Source: Dactylonectria macrodidyma (lineage: Eukaryota > Ascomycota > Sordariomycetes > Hypocreales > Nectriaceae). From it: 64,000 nucleotides of DNA. The notes beneath the pieces were generated by a model, which worked only from the letters and a program-made list of their open reading frames with translations, searched no databases and was not told the origin of the DNA. The stretch lies in NCBI GenBank assembly GCA_020744425.1, contig JAGMUV010000010.1:1922001-1986000 (forward strand), read 5' to 3'. This document shows, piece after piece, positions 54,342 to 64,000 of the stretch (positions are counted from its first letter, which is position 1; every line of letters begins with the position of its first letter). The position numbers and the translations under genes are program-made.

Positions 54342-57300
54342 GACGTCTTGCGGAACGATGCCGAAGCTCGACACACTCGCTGTCCAGCATGGCCCACTCA
54401 TTATTGAAGACAACCACAATAAACATCCAGGCCACAGCGCATATCATAGCCCAAGCGCAGTAGGGCGCAGACTCATCAGTGCGGGTAAGAAGCGCAATGG
54501 CAAAGAAAGTCGAGGATGTGGAAACCAAAGTCCAGCGCATCAGGGCACAGATGGACTTTCAGAGGGAGCGTATTAGGCTATCTCTCCATATATTTGAGTG
54601 CCATGTACAACTGGGGTGAGGGATGGCGAACTGTAGTGCGGAGGATGACAACTCTCAATAGTCTGGAGTTGAATGGGTTAGGAACCTCAAGGGAGCCCCA
54701 TCATCGTAATCTGATGCCTAAATGCACTGGAAGCTCTTGCTTCAGAGTGCGTCGTCTCGGTCTGAAACCTCTACTGTAACTCGTAGGTTTTCTCAGTAGC
54801 TAGTGGCGCTCATATTCATCCGCGACAACACACCGCCAGAGCTGAGAGCGCAGGCCCTTGGTGGCTTGGAGTGCGATGGCAGCAGCTCATCTGAGGGCTC
54901 TTCAACGCCCGCAGAATCCAGGTGCCCCAAAACGAAAGTATGAAATGGTATATGCAGATTACGTTGAAATCTGACACACTTGTGCCTCATCTCCTCATCC
55001 GGTACATGGCTCAATCCTCAAGTCGCGGACGACTCCTCCAACGCAGCAGTGAGTTTACTATACGTCAATTGGCCATCTAACCAAAAAGAAGACACTCTGC
55101 GAATAGGAAATGCAATATCAGAGAAGTTTGATATGCGCCAACCTTCCAGAGCAGACATGACTGCGCCTTGTCCTACCTCACCACTTGTGGTTCCTGGAGC
55201 ATCGCAAAACTTGGAGACCGCCACCTCGATCACTGGGCCAACTACATCGGATAAAGATTCTTTTTCTAGCATTTATACAATATCTCGCTGACCTTGAGCT
55301 TCTCGCGTAGGCCAAACATGCCTTTCCTAGCCCAAGCCTCCGCTTCCGTCAGGTATAGGGTAAGAGCCACATCATGTTGCACGGTAGACTTACCTTCTTT
55401 ACTGGCAACTCTCCTATGTTGGGCTTTGGTGTGTAAGGGTTTTCACCAGAGTTATAATGCTCTAAACAAAAGGTTATGGCCCTCTTCCACTAAACCAATA
55501 GGTGTGCTGAAGCTGTCAATAACACTACGCGAGAACTTGAGTGCCGACGATAATACGTAGTAAGTCAACGTGAACTTCACAACAAGACTGAAATTGATAG
55601 CGAGGGCGCATACAAGAGCCGGGGGACTGGCTGTGCTACTCATTGAGCTGTTGGACCAACGTTAAACCCTCAAAGCACTCCAGCACTCTCATGGAATCGG
55701 TGAGATTCACACTTCTTTACTAACTCAGCGTTCCCTCTTAGGGACCATAAGATGAGTCAAGTTGGTGAATGTAGGTGAGTAGCGCATTTACCGCTAGCCA
55801 ATGTTCAGCGGTGATGGGTTGGCCTGCCGCTGTCGCACTGCATCACTTGAAAGGCCACTTAGAGTTAGCAACTTAGAAGGCGTGGATCCCATGATGATCA
55901 CTTTTGTCTATTAGTATGAAAGCGATGATGGCTTGTTAGCCGGTTTGATATTACCATCTGACTTGGAACGGGGAGACGGGGAGAGTGGGAACTAGGTAAT
56001 TCGCACGTTCTCGTCATGACAGAGGAGCCTTCTATACCCCATCTATCAACACTAGCTTGCATTTAGGTTCATTGAGTTAATTCAAGGCGTAATAGGACTT
56101 CACTAGGAAGGGAAGTTGTTAGGAGATGTACGGTCAAAACCGTCGACGACGGAAAGCGTGGGCGCCTCGGAAGCAGTGTCAATCGTCGCCTCGCAAGGCA
56201 CGAGCGGTAAAACCAGCGACAGGTTGCACCGCGCTCGTCAAAAATACGCCGGTCTTGTCATCCATAGATTCTTTCTCGGGACGCTTAGTGTTGGTGTTGG
56301 TATCTTTTCATTCACTTGTAGACGCCGGGGCAAACGCGCTAAACTCGCGGGTTGGACGCATAGGTTCTCAGAACAAGAACAAGTTGCTCCGTGGACCTGG
56401 TACATAGCTATCGCCCAAAGCGGAAACAAGAGTGGTAAGGAGAGGGGCCCTGGGATGAGGACAAGATCAACTATTCACCCGAGCACAAGGGGCCGACGTA
56501 CAGAGAAGGTTAACTTTGGTTAGGATCGACACCGATGTCTTTCGTTTGGTACCCACATCTGAACTGTTCACCTTTACTAAGGCTATCTCTGCTATCTCCT
56601 CCGTTTGTTTGTACTCTGTTGAACATAGTATATCGTTCGGCTAGGCCCCGGAGCGGATGAGTCCCACACCGGCTGTCATGCGTCCCACTCAAGGTCACTT
56701 CGAACCTCGTGAGAGTCAAGTAAAGGTTGTGAGTGCAAGGCTACGAATGTTGAAGAGTCAAGAGTGGGCCACGACCTCGCGGTGGCTGGGAGTGGACAAG
56801 GGCATCTTGCAAGAACTGATACCATGTTTTCCGAGGTTTCAAGAGAGCCCGAGATGCTAGGAGAAGAGAGAGATGAGAGCCACAGCCGGATCGATGCCAC
56901 TGCTGGGGCCGTGAAGTACTTATTCTTGACCTGCTGTTTCCGCAAAATTCTGACAAGGATTTTGAGGACTACACCAAAGAGGAAAGTTGCCACGAGCACA
57001 AGAGTCAAAATCTCAGACCAGCATGGCGTGAAACCGGTGGCGTAGGGCTGGGGGTGTCTATTCAGCTAGAGGGCAACCCCGTGGATATTACAAACCGGGC
57101 TGTCTCCATCTTTCAATGGGCACACGGAAGGTAGCGATGATAACAACGAGAACGATGATGACGACGACGACAACGGCGGTGCACCACGTTAAGTAGTGAG
57201 ATGGCAGCCTCAATATCTCGTGCACTTGCCAGTGACACACTGAGGGCCACGATGCGCATTGGCAACTCAGCCTAGCTTCGGATCTTCTAGACTCGCAAAC

Positions 57301-57543
57301 ACTCTTATGGACTCGAGTCAGACTCTTATGCCACATTCTCCTCTAGAGATCTTTGGACGCGAAACGTACATGAAAAAGAAACTATGGGGTTGCACCTAAT
57401 GATAGTGTCAGATAATAGTAACTTTGAGCCCGCCGTGGAAATTCAGATCACTGATATGGCCATCTATCCCTCTATCCATACGATCCGTGCAACAAACCTT
57501 CCGCAGAAGGGGCCGGACACGGGTCGACAAGTGGCTAGATGCA
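54342..57543. other. Gene-poor interval of 3.2 kb
   Basis: Besides the uncertain minus-strand frames at 54793-55643, two minus-strand frames at 56676-57008 and 57088-57336 each have one hydrophobic run (LTLVLVATFLFGVVLKILV; AVVVVVIIVLVVIIATF). The second run comes from a GATGAC-rich simple sequence, so neither is supported as a gene. Confidence 0.4.
54793..55643 (-). CDS. Possible multi-exon gene or remnant, unknown function
   Basis: Minus-strand pieces look coding in three frames. MSSTASPPALVCALAINFSL begins at ATG 55643; NSGENPYTPKPNIGELPVKK lies near 55385-55450 just before a gtaagt donor; GMFGLREKLK is near 55300. Further frames run at 55272-55018 and 55014-54793. I could not join them into one model with good splice sites. 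No domain recognised. Confidence 0.25.
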
Positions 57544-59343
57544 CTATGTGTTACTATGGCTCATTGGGTCGTTGGTCGCAAGTCCAAAAGTTTGTTCTAA
57601 AAAGGTCCAGCACTCATCCCTGCATTCCGTCAACGGCACCGCCTTTGGAGAAGCATTGGTTTCGACATCTCTCACAAGTCCCATCGGTCGCTGTCCGCAA
57701 AAGATCCATTCCAATGCCGGCAGGACTGTAGCATATGCTTCGGCATGTGTAAGCATGCGGTTTCGATGGGCTCTCTCCCACATGTCAACCTCTTCTTCAC
57801 TAAATCTCTCAGGTCCATCATCTGTGTTCAGCCTATCCATGGCAAACGAGTTGCCCAGGTCGAGTTCCAATCGAGCTCGCGCATCGGCACGCTCTTCGGC
57901 CATGACTAAATGGACGGAATAGTATTCCTCAGCATCGTAACCAGGGTCAGGAATTGGATATGTATCACGAACGAGAGCTAGCGTCTTAAGCCTGCTTAGG
58001 TTTCGAAAGTGGGATTGTAGCTCTGCGTGGTTAACGAGCCACTGACATTGCCGCCCCGCATCAAAGCCAGAAGTGAGCCTGAGCTGTTCCAACGATATAA
58101 TAGACCCAACTGCGGCGAGGGCTGTTGTTGGAATGTGAGTATCATGAGGTTTCGTAAATTCCTCCATGCTGCCCCCCGCCCCATGCCAAAGACAGAGAGC
58201 GAAGATGAGTGAAGTTGCCGCTTGCAAGTATGGGGATGATGCATCGGTCGAGGTGTGCGTCTTCATCGTGGACGTCGTGCACCTCGTGTATATAGAGCTT
58301 TTCGAGGTGGTGCTGGTGTTGCTGGTGTTGCTGGATGAAGTCGGCGATTTGTATACATGGCTCTCTCTTAGTGGGCAATTCGGCGAGGATGAAGCTCTTA
58401 AGATCTCGCCACGGTCCGAGAGCGAGGAGAGCGCTTCCATGCTTAGCTAAGGTGGACGAAGGCAGCTCAAGATGCCGGAGCGGCGAAGAGAGAAACGATG
58501 AGAAGACGGTCGCATCTAGAGAGACGTGCGAGAGCCGCAGACGGCGCAGGCGAGGGGACGAGATGGGACTGCTGCTGAGTGAGATGGCCATTTTTGAGAA
58601 GTTGCATATATCTGACCAGTAGAGTGATTCGATGGTTGGAGCACAAAGCTGGAAGAGGGTTCCGAAGAAGGTTGACATGGGGTTTGCCGACTCTGTCTTA
58701 AGTGTATCTGAACCAGTTGAAGTTTCATCAGCAGAGGCCAGAGTTCGATCATCTGCCAACGTAACTTCGAGATGGAGCGAGACAAGAGGCCACGTCTTGG
58801 GAGTCAGGGGCGGTTCCACGGGCAAAGCTTCAACCACCATCGCGCTGTTGAGCTTGAGGTGCCGCGCCCCAGAGCGAGAGACGTGCAAAAAGAAGTCTCT
58901 GTCGACGGGAAAGCGGTCGGACCAGACGAGGGCCTCAAGGTTGGGCAAAGCAAGGGAGATGATGAGCTGAGCAAGGGCTCGAAACCTTGTGTAGGACTTG
59001 TTGGCCTGTTGCCGCAACACGTTTCGCTCCTCGCTCGACGTTGAAGCCGTCGCCGCGCCCCAGATGGATGCATCTGAATCTCGGCGCAGGTTGGCACCGT
59101 GGTAGGAATCAGTCGCAAAGGTGACCTTGCGCACGCAAGCGCCGATACCGATACGAACTGGCTGAGAGCCATCGAGTGATTCGGCAAGATGAGCTTTCTC
59201 GGCTTCGGCAAGCCCCATCAAGAGCTGCTGCGCGCGAGAGCTATAATTAATACGTATCTCGGAAAACTGGCAATAACGCGCGAGCTGCCGGCAGTCGCTG
59301 TTGACCTGTGCGAGAGAGGCCAGAGACGGAGCGTCGTCGGCTA
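57544..59343 (-). pseudogene. F-box/LRR-like gene with a one-base frameshift in a G run
   Basis: The frame entering near 59343 (LADDAPSLASLAQVNSDCRQL) resembles the F-box-adjacent region of fungal F-box proteins. It is followed by a leucine-rich, repeat-like body (LALPNLEALVWSD, LRRLRLSHVSLD, LRHLELPSSTLA, LRSLSLAWGGG). It reaches a run of six C on the plus strand at 58172-58177, after which the frame closes at 58142. Dropping one base restores a long frame, EFTKPHDTHIPTTALAAVGS to the stop at 57544, which continues the leucine-rich pattern. This may be a real mutation or a homopolymer error in the assembly. The 5' end is also incomplete: no ATG is in frame before a possible acceptor near 59344. 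Confidence 0.6.
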
Positions 59344-60899
59344 GTAAGTCGTGTCGTGAATACTAACAGCGTTCAGAAGTGCATTGCTCAGATGATCATT
59401 TAAATAACTACGGCTTAATTAACTACATTCTACTGTGGTGCTTCTATCTTGATGCTATATTTCTTTAGCCCTGAGAAGATGATTGCATGCATTCGTGATC
59501 TCGTCATAGGCATCTTCTAGTTGTCTGTAAATAGTGTCGTCCTAGTTTTTGGAGTTCGATCTACCCATAAAGCTCCTTTGCCACGTCTGTAGTGACCTGT
59601 TGGCAGTTGTTGAAAACGATGTGTCATAGTTTCCATACTTATCCACTCAGGAACCCCAAGTATAAGCATATAAACACCGACATGTGGATTGAAATATGAT
59701 TGAAAAATACACTCACTTATGACTGCGATCTTCGAGTCGCTGAGTGCCGTGCAACCCATAAACTCATATGTGTTCTTGCCCTTGACCTCTCTCCCAGTCG
59801 AATGGCCAGTTCATACTTTTACTGTTATATTTGACTGGGCTATCCCACGCAAGACCATATTCACCAAAGGGATTCCCAATTAAAGACAACTCTGGTGGTG
59901 TTCTTCGAAGGTGTGTGTGACTTTAAGGGGTCTGGATCGGTAATAAAAAGGCAATAATCGAAGCTCCTGCCACCAGAAAATTGTTTGTGCTATGGAGTAA
60001 CGTAGACGTCTTGACCACGCGCGTGCCTTTGGGAAGGTGTGAAGAGAGTTAGGCAACTACGATGTTGATAGTTCTTCGTAACTGGCTGACAGCCCATTTG
60101 TTTGTCGATGTACTCCTTCATGCTCTTACGCAGCAGTGAGTTCTAGAGCGGAGATTTATGTTAGTTGAGTGACATGTTCGAGCTATGGGTTTATAAAAAT
60201 GAATACTCGAGGGTGGGGTAGTGCTTATTATTCATATGAAAATCTTCCCAACCGAAGTTGACTGTCACTTCTATCGACAGAATCGGGGCGTCAAGACCAT
60301 GGTCCCGGCAAGAACTCACTGACGGATATCGTATCCAGCGGTTAGGTACCCTTCTTGCCTTTCAGGCTTTGATAAAGCTGGTCATGTGGTGAGTTGCACA
60401 ATGCCGTAAGTGGAAAAAGTCTCGCCGATCTGATGCAGACACGCACAAAACGCAGCATTATGCATATTGTTCTTACGTTCCTCAGGGAGCATGCATCTAT
60501 TTACCCATATACTTTCGTAAGAACAGTAGCTAGTTTCGGAATCGGAAAGCACACAGCCTAATTCCCGTGTGAAGTCATCATTTGATCGGCAATCAAAAGT
60601 CAACATCGGACGACCTGCCTTGAACCCCCGCAATTCAAATTACAAGGGCATGCTCCCGGCGGGCCGGCAGACCAGCGGACCGGCGGCCCGATCGCAAATA
60701 CTCAAAAAGCCTGGTAGTTGTGTTAACTTACTGCAATTGTTTCATGGTACACATTTCGTCAATTAGCCGGAATCCATGCCACTGAGAACATCAGCCCATG
60801 GATCAAAGAAAGGCATAAATACAGTCATCTAGTAGCACCGTTATGATGATGATTCGTGCGACTAATGGTACGTTAAACTATCGTATTTCCATTGCGACA
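59344..60899. other. Intergenic, no gene seen
   Basis: AT-rich in parts; short frames only. The right end holds the promoter of the mannanase gene, with a cataaatac TATA-like site near 60818. Confidence 0.5.
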
Positions 60900-62224
60900 A
60901 TGAAATTGAACACTGCCCTGCTTCTTTCTTTCTTTGCATCCCTGCTGGGAGCTGAAGCTCACCCTGGAGCAAAGAAAGGTTTCGTCACTGTCAAAGGCGA
61001 TGTATTCCAGCTCAACGGCAGAGACTTCTACTTTGCAGGCTCAAATGCCTACTATCTTCCTTTCCAAACGGTGAGTAAACTGTTCCACCAACCGTCATAT
61101 TACTGGAGTGCTTATAGGGACTCCTCAGAACCAAGAAGATGTCGAGCGTGGGCTTGGTGCAGCTAAGAAAGCAGGCCTGAATGTCATGCGTACTTGGGGA
61201 TTTAACGACAGAAACGCAACTACCGACACCAACGGTCTCCCTAAATATGGAGGAGAAGGCGCCGGCGAGACAAATGTTGTCATGCAGACGTGGAAAAACG
61301 GAAAAGCAAAGATCGATGTAACGGGATTTGACAAGGTTGTCAAGGGGGCTGAAAACACAGACATGAAGCTCATTGTGGCTTTAACTAATAACTGGGCCGA
61401 CTATGGGGGCATGGACGTCTATACGGTGAATCTTGGAGGAAGATATCATGATGATGTGAGCGGCCCATTACTTTTGTTGAAATGAGCTAACAGAATTTCA
61501 GTTCTATCGGGAGCCCAAGATCAAGGCGGCTTTCAAGAAGTATATTAAGGCTATGGTTAATCGCTTTAAGAATTCGCCTGCAATCATGGCATGGGAGTTA
61601 GCGAATGAGCCTCGCTGCGGAGCTGATGGAAATCGCAACCTTCCGCGAAGTGATTCCTGCACTACCGAGACCATCTCCAACTGGATCGAGGAGATGAGCG
61701 CCTATATTAAGAAGCTTGACCCTCATCATCTTGTTACATGGGGCGGTGAGGGAGGCTTCAATCGCGATTCAGAGGACTGGGCTTATAACGGAGCTGACGG
61801 AGGCGACTTTGATCACGAGCTCACACTACCCAACGTCGATTTCGCCACATTTCATTCGTACCCAGAGGCATGGAGCAAAACTATCCCTTGGGTTAGTCAA
61901 TGGATTCGAGACCATGCTAAGGCAGCACGCAAAGCCCATAAGCCGGTCATTCACGAAGAGTATGGGTGGCTTACTCCCGAGGCACGCTTGGCTCAGTATA
62001 ATATTACCAGGCCTGAGACAAGGGTTGAAGTTCTTGGAGGATGGCAACGTATTCAGGTGGAAGAAAAAATGCCAGATATGTACTGGCAGTTTGGTTACTC
62101 TGGGTTCTCATATGGAAGGAATCATGACGATGGAAACACGATTTACTTGGACGAGCCGGAAGCAAAGATCTTGGTCTACAAGCACGCCAAAGAGATGAAT
62201 CGTCTTAACAAGAGAAAGGGCTAG
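60900..62224 (+). CDS. Secreted GH5 endo-1,4-beta-mannanase
   Basis: Cleaves mannan backbones in plant cell walls outside the cell. Three exons: 60900-61070, 61129-61455 and 61502-62224; 406 aa. The ATG at 60900 starts a clean signal peptide ([20 protein letters not shown]); an in-frame ATG further up would bury it. Junction 1 uses the acceptor cctcag, giving [17 protein letters not shown], which aligns with the family where the nearer tatag acceptor would break the frame. Catalytic marks: the acid/base Glu in WELANEPRC (E202), the aromatic subsite in TFHSYPEAW, and the nucleophile Glu in VIHEEYGW (E318 or E319). The length and blocks match fungal GH5 subfamily 7 mannanases without a carbohydrate-binding module. 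Confidence 0.93.
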
Positions 62225-63543
62225 CTGCCGTATTGGTTCATGCGCATTGCATGGAGGATTTTTGGTACACTCGATACGGCTCAAATTAGTTTTATACGCC
62301 TTGTGAGATGTTGAGCCTCGACTTTTACTCAGGGAAGCCTCTATCAACGAGAAAATTGTTGAGGAAGTGAAAATTAGGAAAGCCGGAAGATTGGAGTCAA
62401 GAAAAGTGCCCAGTTGCATAATCTCCATGTAAATTACAAAGGATCAAGGAAAATCTTGTTGAGGACACTTAACTGCTTGGTTACTGGACACCAACAGCTT
62501 TCGCTTCCGCACCGCCCTGGGAACTGTGTTTCTCGCCCGAGCCTTATTGCTCCTCTGATTTGTCTCTAGCATAACTAACCTGCTACTATCTTTGGCGTCG
62601 GCGTTATTGTCGCCAAAGTTTCTCGTTGAACTTTGCGTAGAGAGAGAACTTGAAACACCATAATTTCTGTAAGACAGTCGGTAAAAGACTTGGAGTATGA
62701 TATATTGCTGAGTAACATGACGCTATTTGTGGGGTCCAATTGAGCGGACTTGAACAAGGAGTGTTTTGAGTATTAGCTGCAGTAGCAATAACTATCTACG
62801 ACGTAATGACAAATTCAATGTAGAGTCTAGTGAGTTATTGAGCGTTTTGACTTCTATATCCAAGAGACGATGATGTTGTGTGGTAGATCGCTTCCAGTTT
62901 AAATCACTAGCTGACTCGGCGTCTACGTTTAGTTAGGCTGGAGCTGAGAAGCTGTGTTCTGTCGGGACTTGACATTTAGCCATTGGGACGCTTAGAAATG
63001 GGGGGCTGTCGTAGGACTTAGCTCACCTTTGTGAACCTATAACCTCACCAATTACAATTGACGCCAATAGACTCTGCCTCGGGTAGTATTCTTGTGATGA
63101 TCTGCACCATATAACGTGAGTGGAGTATGCTTACTTAGGAGAAACCGCGGAAGCCTCGGAAACCTGTAGTAGGTTTCGTTTAGAAGTATTTTAGGTTTGC
63201 CCAGATCCGGAACGGACCGAAAATCTCCGTAGGGAGCTATTTTTCCGTGGGACGCTTGAGGTGCCAAGGTTCAAATGAAACAACCAACCCCTGGCATATA
63301 AACTAACTGTTCTGTGGCGCGCTTCTGGAAATGAGGGGGCCTGGTAATTATAGTGCCGAGTGAAACCCGGTTAGAAAATTAAAGGATCTGAAGGAGATGC
63401 CGCTCAGCTTAAATTCATCAAGCGCTTCGATTATATAAAGTATCAGAGGTGTGCTGCGGTCTCATTTGAAACAGAATCAGCAGCACAGAATCCTTTCAAC
63501 TCCTAAGTTTAAAGCAGATCTGCCCTGGTAATAATCAGCGACC
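62225..63543. other. Intergenic region upstream of the GH43 gene
   Basis: No gene seen in 1.3 kb. A TATA-like site, tatataaag, lies at 63432-63440, about 104 bp before the GH43 start codon. Confidence 0.5.
63432..63440 (+). promoter_or_regulatory. TATA-box candidate of the GH43 gene
   Basis: The sequence tatataaag fits the TATA consensus and stands about 104 bp before the ATG at 63544, a plausible distance for a fungal promoter. Confidence 0.55.
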
Positions 63544-64000
63544 ATGTGGAAACTACTTGTTAGCGGCATGCTTGCCGTCTTGTCCATGTCACCGGCCGTA
63601 ATGGGAGCGTATCCCAACCCGGGCCCAGTCACCGGCGACACTCGTGTCCACGACCCTACGGTGGTCAAGACTCCCAGTGGTGGGTACTTGATGGCACACA
63701 CAGGAGACTATGTGGCCCTCAAAACATCTTCCGATCGCACTGCATGGAAAGACGCTGGCGCCGTTTTCCCAAACGGTGCGTCTTGGACAACGCCATACAC
63801 CAACGGCGCGAAGAATCTCTGGGCCCCCGATATCTCCTATCACAACGGGCAGTACTACCTGTACTACTCAGCCTCGTCCTTTGGATCCCGAAAGTCTGCC
63901 ATCTTTCTGGCTACCAGCAAGACTGGCGCCTCGGGCTCATGGACGAACCAGGGCGTGGTCATTGAGTCATCCGATTCCAACGACTACAACGCCATTGACG
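63544..64000 (+). CDS. GH43 endo-1,5-alpha-L-arabinanase, 5' part
   Basis: Cleaves the arabinan side chains of pectin; secreted. The first 152 codons are in the window and the gene runs off the right edge. A signal peptide is visible (MWKLLVSGMLAVLSMSPAVMG, cut near residue 21). The five-bladed propeller start is clear: the catalytic base in VHDPTVV (D37), then NLWAPDISYHNGQYYLYYSAS and the pKa-modulating Asp in DYNAID (D152). The catalytic acid Glu would lie further on and cannot be checked. No intron is needed so far. It is 1.3 kb from a mannanase on the same strand, so the two form a small plant-cell-wall-degrading pair. Confidence 0.92.
   Translation, partial: MWKLLVSGMLAVLSMSPAVMGAYPNPGPVTGDTRVHDPTVVKTPSGGYLMAHTGDYVALKTSSDRTAWKDAGAVFPNGASWTTPYTNGAKNLWAPDISYHNGQYYLYYSASSFGSRKSAIFLATSKTGASGSWTNQGVVIESSDSNDYNAID

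Overview
The window looks like nuclear DNA of a filamentous ascomycete, most likely a sordariomycete (Hypocreales-like). Evidence: genes are split by short GT..AG introns (mostly about 45-110 nt), spaced by 0.5-3 kb, on both strands. The families present (fungal P450, class I terpene synthase, LaeA-type methyltransferase, Dal5-like MFS, GH18/GH5/GH43 enzymes, MHYT proteins, PD-(D/E)XK orphan proteins) are typical of that group. I found no rRNA, no CRISPR array and no tRNA I could support.

Layout. 0.9-8.4 kb: a probable terpenoid locus, with a P450 and a class I terpene synthase transcribed divergently from one 680-bp intergenic region, then a SAM methyltransferase. 9.3-11.7 kb: a 3CxxC zinc-finger protein and a flavohemoglobin. 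12.1-21.5 kb: a decay zone with a badly broken gene, an AT-rich stretch, an intact GH18 chitinase, a dead PD-(D/E)XK-family gene, a 72-bp tandem repeat and a transporter fragment. 22.8-28.6 kb: a Dal5-like transporter, an acyl-CoA thioesterase and a small conserved protein. 29.9-31.6 kb: a fungal nucleic-acid-type deaminase followed by what may be a stub of a nucleoside-phosphorylase-type NLR gene. 32.8-39.2 kb: a HypX/HoxX-like protein divergent from an MHYT-domain membrane protein. 41.4-48.7 kb: an intact PD-(D/E)XK-family gene, a broken ankyrin gene, a degenerate arginyl-tRNA-synthetase paralogue and an eight-exon gene of unknown function. 49-59.4 kb: gene-poor, with a solo-LTR candidate, a dead Ulp1-like protease gene and a frameshifted F-box/LRR-like gene. 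60.9-64.0 kb: secreted GH5 mannanase and the 5' part of a GH43 arabinanase.

The most interesting arrangement is the HypX-like/MHYT divergent pair. Bacterial HypX makes carbon monoxide from a formyl group, and MHYT domains have been proposed to sense diatomic gases (O2, CO, NO), so a CO-making enzyme and a candidate gas sensor share one promoter region. A flavohemoglobin (NO dioxygenase) lies elsewhere in the window. Second in interest is an arginyl-tRNA-synthetase-like protein that keeps the family fold signature but has lost the HIGH and KMSKS-type catalytic motifs while keeping an open reading frame.

The broken genes share a pattern: nine in-frame stops in three unrelated dead genes are all TAG or TAA, each one C-to-T step (in CpA context) from CAG/CAA, as expected from repeat-induced point mutation or similar cytosine deamination. 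Exon junctions given below were placed by hand from splice consensus and reading-frame continuity and have not been checked against transcripts.
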